Source: an uncultured Oscillospiraceae bacterium (GTDB lineage: Bacteria; Bacillota; Clostridia; Oscillospirales; Oscillospiraceae). Taken from it: a stretch of DNA of 11,212 bases. The stretch spans positions 1 through 11,212 of the forward strand of contig CAAEUZ010000009.1 in assembly GCA_900759385.1 (NCBI GenBank), given 5' to 3'. Below are positions 1 to 6,806 of this stretch, piece after piece (the first letter of the stretch is position 1; each line of letters opens with the position of its first letter). The notes under the pieces are model-generated. The model saw nothing but the letters and a program-made list of their open reading frames with translations, did no database searches and was not told the origin of the DNA. The translations under genes were made by a program, and so were the position numbers.

Positions 1-43
1 CACGCTCCCTGTGCTGCAAAATCTTAAAGATGTGTGCTTTATA

Positions 44-238
44 TTACCGCCTCAGTACGGCCTTGACGTCAACGCCGTATTCGCGGACGCTCTTCAGGAC
101 GACTTCGATATTGTCATCAACGTAGGCATTGCGACGCTTGCTGACAGCGTCCAGGCCTTCGACCAGCATGGCCGCAGCCTCTTCCTCGCGCGCGCCGGTG
201 ACTTCGTAATTGATGCCGTTGCCGATTATCGTCTTCAT
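44..238 (-). CDS. Small uncharacterised protein, 64 aa
   Basis: I do not recognise this family and assign no function. The case for a real gene is the ATG at 238 with AAGGAG at 245-250 and a 6-base spacer, plus a near-consensus sigma-A promoter about 125 bases upstream on the same strand. The protein is highly charged and has no cysteine, membrane segment or signal peptide, so it is probably cytosolic. It opens with a short strand-like stretch (MKTIIGNGINYEV), continues with an acidic helix (REEEAAAMLVEGLDAV), and ends with a basic tail (VKAVLRR). It could be a small regulatory or structural protein. It stands alone: the next gene upstream is separated by its own terminator-like hairpin, and nothing can be read beyond the left edge. 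Confidence 0.72.
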   Translation of the reverse strand: MKTIIGNGINYEVTGAREEEAAAMLVEGLDAVSKRRNAYVDDNIEVVLKSVREYGVDVKAVLRR

Positions 239-362
239 GTTGGTCTCCTTTCCGGGTCCTGGCCCTTAATGGCCGGCTTCTGCCGCCATCTATGTTTCAC
301 CTTCCGGTGTGGTAATCGTTTGGGGTCTGCCCTCTCTCTCATCTCTGGGCTTTCCTCTCTTC
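239..362 (-). promoter_or_regulatory. Structured 5' leader of the 64-aa gene
   Basis: The predicted untranslated leader is about 120 nt, longer than translation needs. Read on the minus strand it can form CACC-GGAA-GGTG (298-309, GNRA-type loop) and ATGGCGGC-AGAA-GCCGGCCAT (269-289, one bulged base). A competing GGCC/GGCC helix (261-274) overlaps the second hairpin, so the two cannot form together. The ribosome binding site follows at 245-250. I recognise no known riboswitch class. Confidence 0.35.
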
Positions 363-368
363 GTGATT

Positions 369-397
369 AATATAACACTCCGGAAAAAGTTTGTCAA
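369..397 (-). promoter_or_regulatory. Sigma-A promoter for the 64-aa gene
   Basis: On the minus strand, TTGACA (392-397) is followed by a 17-base spacer and TATATT (369-374). That is a perfect -35 and a five-of-six -10 at the best spacing. Transcription would start near 362. Confidence 0.75.
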
Positions 398-555
398 TAC
401 CTTAACGCTAAATTTTTGATAATTTCGTGAAAAAAATATTTATCCTCTGATTCGTTGATCATTCGGGCGCAGGCAGCAGGATTTGCAAACAAATTGCGGA
501 AAATGAAGTGGGCCGCCCTCAAAAGCGAGGACGGCCCGTGAAGGGGAGAGTGGTG
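398..555. other. AT-rich intergenic stretch
   Basis: This is the rest of the gap between the 64-aa gene's promoter and the glycosyltransferase stop codon. It has an AT-rich part (about 398-500), which may act as upstream promoter DNA, and a GC-rich hairpin (510-537) listed separately. No ORF with a ribosome binding site was seen. Confidence 0.5.
498..537 (-). terminator. Probable terminator of the glycosyltransferase gene
   Basis: An 11-base inverted repeat with one mismatch (510-520 against 527-537, six-base loop) lies 18 bases past the minus-strand stop at 556. The bases after it on the minus strand (ACTTCATTTTCC) are only moderately T-rich, so termination efficiency is uncertain. Confidence 0.55.
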
Positions 556-1821
556 TCAGGCTGTTCGTCTTGCGCCCTCGCGGATTTCCGCAAGGTTCGC
601 GGCCCTGGTGTGTTCGATGGGCTTCCAGGTCACGGTACGGGCAAAGACGCCGGCGAGCATGCAGGGTATGTAGGTCAGCATGAACAGGGGGAATGTAAAC
701 GTGTACAGTATTTTCTTCCAGCTCGGCGCATAGATGCGCTTCCACTCCGAAATGGTCGTGAGCGCGCCGATAGCAAACACTGTCAGGTACATGCTGTTGA
801 GTATGCCGACCGCCGAACCGATGACGACGGCGGTGTTCTGCCGCGTGACTATGCTGACCACAAAGCCGGCTACGTTGATAATAATGCCCACAATGGACAC
901 GAACGCGGCAGGCAGGATGTTCATGAACATGTCATAGGAGGCAAAGGAGCCGTGCAGCACGCTCCTGGTCATATCCCTGCCGTATTTGCCGAAAACCTGG
1001 ACGTAGCCCCTGGCCCAGCGCTTGCGCTGGTTGAAGCTCTGCTTGAACCTGGTCGGCTGCTCGTCATAGAGCACGGCGTGCTCACAGTAACCTATCTTGC
1101 GGTCGTTCACCACATTGTCCACCGTGAACTCAATGTCCTCGGTTAGCAGGAAGAAGTTCCAGCCGCCGCACTCATCGAGCACCTTGCGGGAGAACATGAA
1201 GCCGGTGCCGGACACGGCGCAGCTGGTGCCGGCGCGCATGCGCGGGCGGTTGAGCCAGGAGCTCTCACGCATGAACCAGAGGGCGTAGCCGCTGCTGATC
1301 CAGTTGTCGCCGAAATTCTTGGAGTTCCTGTAGCTGGTTATGACCTCGTAGCCGTCGGAGAAGGTGCGGTTCATCTCCTCCACGTAGTTCGGCTCGAGCA
1401 CGTTGTCCGCGTCGAAGACTATGTAGGCGTCAAAGGGCTTGTCCGGATATGCGGCGTCTATCCTCTCCAGCAGCCAGTTGAGGGCATAGCCCTTTCCCAC
1501 CAGCTCAGCGTTGAAGCGCTCGAAGACGACGGCCCCGTGCTCTCGGGCGATGCGGGCGGTCTCGTCCGTGCAGTTGTCGGCCACCACGAAGGTGGTGATG
1601 AGCTCGCCGGGATATGTCTGGCGGTTTATGCTGTCAATGAGGTTGCCAATCACCATTTGCTCATTTCTCGCGGAAATGAGCACCGCGAAGCGGTTCCGCT
1701 TCGCCGGCTTGTGGGGCTTTTCCTTTACTATGAATGGTATGATCACATAGACGGCCTGGTATGCGTAGCAGATGAAGAAAATAACGGTGAGGATGTAATT
1801 TATCATCTTTATCGTATCCAT
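556..1821 (-). CDS. Membrane-bound family 2 glycosyltransferase
   Basis: Predicted to transfer sugars from an activated nucleotide sugar at the inner face of the membrane, probably building an extracellular or cell-wall polysaccharide. The product is unknown. It has 421 residues. A transmembrane helix (about 6-31) is followed by a GT-A domain (about 44-290) with the nucleotide-sugar Asp in VVADNCTD (D82), a DAD metal-binding motif (137-139), the catalytic-type TED (227-229) and QRKRW (265-269). The last matches the QxxRW motif of processive synthases such as cellulose and hyaluronan synthase. Three C-terminal hydrophobic segments (about 300-325, 330-357, 372-395) follow. The start at 1821 has AAAAAGGAGG with AGGAGG at 1829-1834, spacing 7. 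It is transcribed divergently from carAB. The motif set fits a processive beta-glycan or N-acetylglucosaminyl transferase, but substrate and processivity are inferred. Confidence 0.92.
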   Translation of the reverse strand: MDTIKMINYILTVIFFICYAYQAVYVIIPFIVKEKPHKPAKRNRFAVLISARNEQMVIGNLIDSINRQTYPGELITTFVVADNCTDETARIAREHGAVVFERFNAELVGKGYALNWLLERIDAAYPDKPFDAYIVFDADNVLEPNYVEEMNRTFSDGYEVITSYRNSKNFGDNWISSGYALWFMRESSWLNRPRMRAGTSCAVSGTGFMFSRKVLDECGGWNFFLLTEDIEFTVDNVVNDRKIGYCEHAVLYDEQPTRFKQSFNQRKRWARGYVQVFGKYGRDMTRSVLHGSFASYDMFMNILPAAFVSIVGIIINVAGFVVSIVTRQNTAVVIGSAVGILNSMYLTVFAIGALTTISEWKRIYAPSWKKILYTFTFPLFMLTYIPCMLAGVFARTVTWKPIEHTRAANLAEIREGARRTA

Positions 1822-1853
1822 AGTCCCGCCTCCTTTTTGTCCTGGCAGTGAAT

Positions 1854-1886
1854 ATTATAACGGTGGATTTTTAAATTCTCTGTCAA
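1854..1886 (-). promoter_or_regulatory. Candidate proximal promoter of the glycosyltransferase gene
   Basis: On the minus strand an exact TATAAT (1854-1859) lies about 33 bases before the start codon, and an exact TTGACA (1881-1886) lies upstream. The spacer is 21 bases, about four too long for ordinary sigma-A use, and no good -35 exists at 17-18 bases. Activator-dependent use or chance are both possible. Confidence 0.35.
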
Positions 1887-1978
1887 CGTGTCTTAAGATT
1901 AGCTTAAATTTTCTCTGTCTTCCCGGGTGCGGTACGCTCCGCAGCCGGCATCTGCAGCAGCAGTGCAACTGTATTAGA

Positions 1979-2022
1979 TGTGTTAACACAGATAACATAA
2001 CACATACAGCGCCTCTTGTCAA
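1979..2022 (-). promoter_or_regulatory. Candidate distal promoter with overlapping palindromic operator
   Basis: On the minus strand TTGACA (2017-2022), a 17-base spacer and TATGTT (1994-1999, four of six) form a plausible sigma-A promoter starting near 1987. The perfect 12-base palindrome TGTGTTAACACA (1979-1990) sits over that start point, where a repressor could block it. The resulting leader of about 165 nt would contain a GC-rich hairpin (1923-1948: CCGG and TGCGG arms around TACGCT). Confidence 0.45.
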
Positions 2023-2089
2023 CAAATATGTGTCAATCTCTGCGCTTGGTGGATATAACAAGAAAATATATTCATCAATCTGTCCCTGT

Positions 2090-2101
2090 TGTGTTAACGT
2101 A
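2090..2101. promoter_or_regulatory. Degenerate copy of the TGTGTTAACACA palindrome
   Basis: TGTGTTAACGTA matches the perfect palindrome at 1979-1990 in 10 of 12 positions. It lies about 29 bases upstream of the carA -35 box. It is a possible second site for the same regulator, but the central GTTAAC is short enough to recur by chance in AT-rich DNA. Confidence 0.3.
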
Positions 2102-2129
2102 GAAAGTAGGTCACGTTGCAAACACGAGC

Positions 2130-2158
2130 TTGACTTGTGCCCATTTTTGGCGTATATT
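2130..2158 (+). promoter_or_regulatory. Sigma-A promoter of carAB
   Basis: TTGACT (2130-2135), a 17-base spacer and TATATT (2153-2158) each match consensus in five of six positions. The predicted start near 2165 leaves a leader of about 110 nt before carA. Confidence 0.75.
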
Positions 2159-2164
2159 ACGTAT

Positions 2165-2275
2165 TAGACCGCATTGCGCATCAATCCGGCAGCGCGCTGT
2201 CAGACTGCGCATTGACGCATAATTATTCGTAATATCCTGCATTTTGCCGCTCCGGCGGCAGAAAGGGGCTGATTC
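2165..2275 (+). promoter_or_regulatory. Structured carA leader, possible attenuation or translational control
   Basis: TGCGCA, itself palindromic, occurs twice (2174-2179 and 2207-2212) and could pair with itself across 27 bases. Alternatively TGCG...TCAAT of the first copy can pair with ATTGACGCA (2211-2219). The two folds exclude each other. Just before the ribosome binding site, TTTTGCCGC (2242-2250), a UCCG tetraloop and GCGGCAGAA (2255-2263) form a nine-base stem that abuts AGGGG (2264-2268). No run of T follows any stem, so translational control seems likelier than intrinsic attenuation. I do not see the PyrR-binding consensus of pyrimidine leaders in other Firmicutes. Confidence 0.35.
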
Positions 2276-3358
2276 ATGATGTCGAAGGCCTGGCTGCTGC
2301 TGGCGGACGGCACTGTATACGAGGGGGAGGGTTTCGGCGCCGCGGGCGAGCGGGTGGCGGAGCTGGTTTTCACCACCGGCATGACCGGCACGGCCGAGAG
2401 CCTGACCGACCCGAGCTACGCGGGGCAGATGATCTGCTTCACTTTCCCCCAGCTCGGAAACTACGGCATCGCCATGGACGACTGCGAGAGCGGCAGGGTC
2501 CACTGTGCGGCCGTAATCGTGCGCGAGTACTGCGACCTGCCCAGCAATTTCCGCTGCGAGAAGACCGTCGGCGCACTGCTGGCGGAAAACGGCGTGGTGG
2601 GCATATCCGGGCTGGACACGCGGCGCATAACGCAGACCATACGCGAACACGGCGTCATGAACGCCGCCGTGACGGACGCACCGCCCACGGAGGAGCTGCT
2701 CGCGCGCGTGCGTAATTATAATGTAACGGGCGTCGTGGCGGCCACCAGTGTTGCCGCGCCCGTCGTTCTCCCCTGCCCCGGCGCGAAGTACTCCGTCGCC
2801 CTCATGGACTACGGCTATAAGAAGTCCATCGCCGACTGCCTCATAAAGCGCGGCTGCGCCGTCACCGTCTACCCCCACGGCACCAGCGCCGAAACTGTCC
2901 TCGCCGCAGGGCACGACGGCGTCATGCTCTCCAACGGCCCCGGCGACCCGGCCGAGAACGTCTACGAGATAGCGCAGATAAAGGCCATGATGGGGCGCAT
3001 ACCCATCTTCGGCATCTGCCTCGGCCACCAGATGATGGCCCTGGCCCAGGGCGCGAAGACCGGCAAGATGAAGTTCGGCCACCGCGGCGCCAATCAGCCG
3101 GCCAAGGACCTGCAGACCGGCCGCGTGTATGTCACCAGCCAGAACCACGGCTACGCCGTCGAGGCTTCGAGCCTCGCTTCCACCAAAGGCGTGCTCAGGT
3201 TCGTCAACGTCAACGACGGCAGCGTCGAGGGCGTGGACTACCCGGAGCTCAACGCCTTCTCCATCCAGTTCCATCCCGAGGCGCACGGTGGCCCCCACGA
3301 CAGCGAGGGCATGTTCGACCGCTTTACGGCCATGATGGGAGGTGCGCACAATGCCTAA
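2276..3358 (+). CDS. carA: Carbamoyl-phosphate synthase small (glutaminase) subunit
   Basis: Hydrolyses glutamine and channels ammonia to CarB for carbamoyl-phosphate synthesis, the first step of pyrimidine and arginine biosynthesis in the cytosol. It has 360 residues, the usual length. The N-terminal CarA-specific domain (about 1-150) carries the family pattern around FTTGMTGTAESLTDPSYAGQ. The C-terminal class I glutamine amidotransferase domain (about 172-355) has the nucleophile in GICLGHQ (C248), the FGHRGANQP stretch (267-275), TSQNHGYAV (288-295) and the catalytic His/Glu in FHPE (H333, E335). The start is one of two adjacent in-frame ATGs (2276 or 2279), with AAAGGGG at 2262-2268. The stop overlaps the first 8 bases of carB, so translation of the two subunits is probably coupled. 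Confidence 0.98.
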   Translation: MMSKAWLLLADGTVYEGEGFGAAGERVAELVFTTGMTGTAESLTDPSYAGQMICFTFPQLGNYGIAMDDCESGRVHCAAVIVREYCDLPSNFRCEKTVGALLAENGVVGISGLDTRRITQTIREHGVMNAAVTDAPPTEELLARVRNYNVTGVVAATSVAAPVVLPCPGAKYSVALMDYGYKKSIADCLIKRGCAVTVYPHGTSAETVLAAGHDGVMLSNGPGDPAENVYEIAQIKAMMGRIPIFGICLGHQMMALAQGAKTGKMKFGHRGANQPAKDLQTGRVYVTSQNHGYAVEASSLASTKGVLRFVNVNDGSVEGVDYPELNAFSIQFHPEAHGGPHDSEGMFDRFTAMMGGAHNA

Positions 3359-6300
3359 GGACAAGTCCATAAAGAAAGTGCTCGTCATCGGCTCAGGCCC
3401 CATTGTCATAGGCCAGGCGGCGGAGTTTGACTACGCCGGCACCCAGGCCTGCAGGGCACTCATGGCCGAAGGCGTGGAGACTGTGCTCATCAACTCAAAC
3501 CCCGCCACCATCATGACCGACCCCGACATGGCCACGGCCGTGTACATCGAGCCGCTCACCGAACGCACGGTGGAGCGCATAATCGAGAAGGAGAAGCCCG
3601 ACAGCCTGCTGGCCGGGCTGGGCGGGCAGACCGGCCTGAACCTGTCCATGCAGCTGCACAGGAGCGGGTTCCTGGACGCGCACGGCGTGCGGCTCATCGG
3701 CACCAATATAGACGCCATCCTCAAGAGCGAGGACCGGCAGCTCTTCAAGGACGCCATGGCCGCCATCGGCCAGCCGACCATCCCCTCGCGCACGGCCAAC
3801 ACCCTGGCCCAGGCCAGGAACGCCGCCCGCGCCGTGGGCTATCCAGTCATCATCCGCCCCGCCTTCACCCTCGGCGGCAGCGGCGGCGGCGTGGCGCACA
3901 GCGAAAAAGAGCTCGACAGCGTCGCCCAGCGCGGGCTGGACGCCTCGCCCATACACCAGGTGCTGGTCGAGCGCTACATCTTCGGCTGGAAAGAGATAGA
4001 GTTCGAGGTCATGCGCGACAGCGCAGGCAGCGCCATAACCATCTGTTCGATGGAGAATTTCGACCCTGTCGGCGTACACACGGGCGACAGCATAGTCGTC
4101 GCGCCCGCGCTCACGCTGGCTGACAAGGAGTATCAGATGCTGCGCTCGGCGGCGCTGGACATCATCGGCGCGCTGGGCATTGAGGGCGGCTGCAACTGCC
4201 AGTTCGCGCTCAACCCGGACAGCTTCGAGTACGCGGTTATCGAGGTCAACCCGCGCGTCAGCCGCTCCTCCGCCCTGGCCAGCAAGGCCACCGGCTACCC
4301 CATAGCCAAGGTCAGCGCCAAGATAGCCCTGGGCTATACGCTCGACGAGATCAAGAACGAGGTCACCGGCGAGACCTACGCCTGCTTCGAACCCGCGCTC
4401 GACTACGTGGTCTGCAAGCTGCCGCGCTGGCCATTTGACAAGTTTTACGGCGCGGACCGCTCCCTGGGCCCGCAGATGAAGGCTACCGGCGAGGTCATGA
4501 GCATCGCCCCCACCTTTGAGGCCGCGCTCATGAAGGCCATACGCGGCGCGGGCATCAAGGAAGAGAGCCTCAACCGCCGCGTGCCGAGCAAAAAGCCGCT
4601 GCAAAAGCGCCTGCGCGAGATAGACGACATGCGCGTCTTCACCCTCTTCGAGGCGCTCAAGTCGGGATACACGGTGGATGAGCTGCACGAGCTCACGAAG
4701 GTGGACCGTTTCTTCCTCAACAAACTCAGGAACATGGCGGAGCTGGAAGCCAGCCTCGCCTCCGGGCTCACGGCGGAGAACGTCGCGCTGGCCAGGAAAT
4801 ACGGCTACACCGAGGCGCTCATCGCCAAACTCTCCGGCCAGACGCCGCCCGAGGCCGCGCCGCTCAGTTACAAGATGGTTGACACCTGCGCGGCGGAGTT
4901 TGAGGCCAGGACGCCGTACTTCTACTCCGTCCCCGGCGGGCAGCACTGCGACGCGAGGGAGCGCCGCGGGGACCGGCCCACCGTCGTTGTGCTCGGCTCC
5001 GGCCCCATACGCATCGGCCAGGGCATTGAATTCGACTACTCCAGCGTCCACTGCGTGAGCACCCTGCGCGCGATGGGCTACGACGTGGTCATCATCAACA
5101 ACAACCCCGAGACTGTCTCCACCGACTACGACACCGCCTCGCGCCTCTACTTCGAGCCGCTCTGCCCCGAGGACGTGATGGGCGTCATCGAGGTTGAGAA
5201 GCCCGTGGGCGTGGTCGTGGCCTTCGGCGGCCAGACGGCCATATCGCTGGCGCAGTATCTGGTGGAGCACGGCGTGAAGATACTGGGCACCAGCGCCGAG
5301 GGCATAGACCTGGCCGAGGACAGGGAGAAGTTCGACGCGCTGCTGGAGTCCCTCAGAATAAAGCGCCCGCGCGGCGCGGCGGTGCACTCGCTCGGCGAGG
5401 CCACAGCCACCGCGGACGACCTCGGCTACCCCGTGCTGCTGCGGCCCAGCTACGTCATCGGCGGCCAGAACATGGTCATCGCCCACGACGAGGACGACGT
5501 CCGGCGCTATATGGACGTCATCATCACCGCCGGCAACGGCGCCAACGTGCTCATAGACCAGTACCTGCCCGGTACGGAGCTGGAGTGCGACGTCATCTCC
5601 GACGGCGAGCGCGTGCTCATCCCCGGCATCATGGAACACATAGAGCGCGCCGGCATACACTCCGGCGACTCCATCGCCGTCTGCCCGCCGCACGACCTCA
5701 GCGGGGCCATGACTCAGCGCGTGCTGGACTGCTCGCGCGCCCTGGCCCTGGCCCTGGGCACAAGGGGGCTGGTAAACATACAGTACCTCGTCTTCCGCGA
5801 CGAGCTCTACGTCATAGAGGTCAACCCCCGCGCCTCCCGCACGGTGCCGTACCTGAGCAAGATAAGCGGCCTGCACATGGCCGACGTCGCCACGCATGTC
5901 ATGATGGGCGAGAGCCTGGAGAGCCTGGGCTGTGCGGACGGGCTGGCGCCCGCGCCGGAGTACGTGGGCATAAAGGTGCCGGTCTTCTCCTTTGAGAAAG
6001 TACCCGACGCCAACAGCCTGCTCGGCCCGGAGATGAAGTCCACCGGCGAGGTGCTGGGCATAGGCCGCACCTTTACCGAGGCGCTCTACAAGGGCCTCAC
6101 TGCGGCCGGCTTCCGCTTTGTCTCCGCTCACGGTGAGGAACGCCCCGGCGTGCTGCTGAGTGTGGAAAACCGCCAGCTGGGCGAGATCGGCGAGCTCGTG
6201 CGCCGGCTGGACGCGCAGGGCAAACACATATATGCCACGCCGGACACGGCCGAGGCCGTCAAGGCCCTGGGCATATACGCCTTTGACATCGGACACGTCA

Positions 6301-6539
6301 CGCGCACCACGGACATAGGCGGCCTGCTGGAGCGCGCCAGCATCGGCCTGGTCATCTACACCGGCGCGCTGCACGACGACACCATGGGCGACTACACGGA
6401 GCTGCATCTCCAGGCCGTCAAGCGCGGCATACCGACGCTGACGAGCATTGACACCGCCCTGGCCGCCGTGGGCCTGCTGGAGGACCAGCTCACCGAGGAC
6501 TCCACCGAGCTGGTGGACATATCGGCGATCGGCATGTAA
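3351..6539 (+). CDS. carB: Carbamoyl-phosphate synthase large (ammonia-using) subunit
   Basis: Makes carbamoyl phosphate from bicarbonate, ammonia delivered by CarA, and two ATP. It has 1062 residues, typical of bacterial CarB. The first synthetase half opens with VLVIGSGPIVIGQAAEFDY (10-28) and has an ATP-grasp fold with the glycine loop LGGSGGG (174-180) and EVNPRVSRSSALASKATG (298-315). A linker/oligomerisation region lies at about 400-540. The second half repeats the design, starting with VVVLGSGPIRIGQGIEFDY near 543 and ending its ATP-grasp at EVNPRASRT near 823. The C-terminal MGS-like allosteric domain (about 930-1062) normally binds UMP, IMP or ornithine. I chose ATG 3351 over the in-frame GTG at 3342 because GGAGGT (3338-3343) is 7 bases before it. 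Nothing is truncated. Confidence 0.98.
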   Translation: MPKDKSIKKVLVIGSGPIVIGQAAEFDYAGTQACRALMAEGVETVLINSNPATIMTDPDMATAVYIEPLTERTVERIIEKEKPDSLLAGLGGQTGLNLSMQLHRSGFLDAHGVRLIGTNIDAILKSEDRQLFKDAMAAIGQPTIPSRTANTLAQARNAARAVGYPVIIRPAFTLGGSGGGVAHSEKELDSVAQRGLDASPIHQVLVERYIFGWKEIEFEVMRDSAGSAITICSMENFDPVGVHTGDSIVVAPALTLADKEYQMLRSAALDIIGALGIEGGCNCQFALNPDSFEYAVIEVNPRVSRSSALASKATGYPIAKVSAKIALGYTLDEIKNEVTGETYACFEPALDYVVCKLPRWPFDKFYGADRSLGPQMKATGEVMSIAPTFEAALMKAIRGAGIKEESLNRRVPSKKPLQKRLREIDDMRVFTLFEALKSGYTVDELHELTKVDRFFLNKLRNMAELEASLASGLTAENVALARKYGYTEALIAKLSGQTPPEAAPLSYKMVDTCAAEFEARTPYFYSVPGGQHCDARERRGDRPTVVVLGSGPIRIGQGIEFDYSSVHCVSTLRAMGYDVVIINNNPETVSTDYDTASRLYFEPLCPEDVMGVIEVEKPVGVVVAFGGQTAISLAQYLVEHGVKILGTSAEGIDLAEDREKFDALLESLRIKRPRGAAVHSLGEATATADDLGYPVLLRPSYVIGGQNMVIAHDEDDVRRYMDVIITAGNGANVLIDQYLPGTELECDVISDGERVLIPGIMEHIERAGIHSGDSIAVCPPHDLSGAMTQRVLDCSRALALALGTRGLVNIQYLVFRDELYVIEVNPRASRTVPYLSKISGLHMADVATHVMMGESLESLGCADGLAPAPEYVGIKVPVFSFEKVPDANSLLGPEMKSTGEVLGIGRTFTEALYKGLTAAGFRFVSAHGEERPGVLLSVENRQLGEIGELVRRLDAQGKHIYATPDTAEAVKALGIYAFDIGHVTRTTDIGGLLERASIGLVIYTGALHDDTMGDYTELHLQAVKRGIPTLTSIDTALAAVGLLEDQLTEDSTELVDISAIGM

Positions 6540-6623
6540 GCCGCCCCGCGGGCGGGATGTCCGCAGCAAAAATCCCGGCACGGAACTTTGTCCCGCCGCA
6601 GTACGTCATAGCCTTGACGCCTT

Positions 6624-6654
6624 CGGCGGGCAGCGCCGTGCCGCGTTGTTTTTT
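6624..6654 (+). terminator. Possible intrinsic terminator after carB
   Basis: CGGCG-GGCAG-CGCCG (6624-6638) is followed within eight bases by TTGTTTTTT (6646-6654). The stem is short, or re-pairs with a bulge using GCGGGCA and TGCCGC, so the call is moderate. It is the only T-rich hairpin in the 267-base gap after carB. Confidence 0.45.
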
Positions 6655-6726
6655 CCAGATTTCTCTCTTCTCCGGCGCTCAAATCCGTTTAAAATGACAC
6701 TTTTTCGTGCTTCGACCTGTTTTTTG

Positions 6727-6755
6727 TTGCATGTGACGCCGGAATGAGATATTCT
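6727..6755 (+). promoter_or_regulatory. Weak candidate promoter of the O-antigen-ligase-like gene
   Basis: TTGCAT (6727-6732), a 17-base spacer and TATTCT (6750-6755) match consensus only partly (three and four of six). It sits after the putative carB terminator and leaves a leader of about 45 nt. No better pair was seen in the gap. Confidence 0.35.
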
Positions 6756-6806
6756 TACGGTGGCACTGTGTTCCGTGTCAACTCGTTTCAGCAAAGGTGG
6801 TTATAA

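Noticed and set aside
508..1146. A 212-codon plus-strand frame opposite the glycosyltransferase
   Set aside because: A shadow of a gene with clear catalytic motifs on the other strand.
2165..2275. PyrR-binding attenuator in front of carA
   Set aside because: The PyrR consensus loop and a terminator with a T-run were not found.
2111..3409. A 432-codon minus-strand frame opposite carA and its promoter
   Set aside because: A shadow of carA; it runs across the carAB promoter and has no family features.
6541..6555. CCGCCC-CGC-GGGCGG hairpin right after carB as a terminator
   Set aside because: The stem is good but no T-run follows on the plus strand, so 6624-6654 is preferred.
3495..6581. A 1028-codon open frame on the minus strand opposite carB
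   Set aside because: It mirrors carB in GC-rich DNA, its translation is low-complexity Ala/Gly/Val/Arg/His-rich, and carB is unmistakable.
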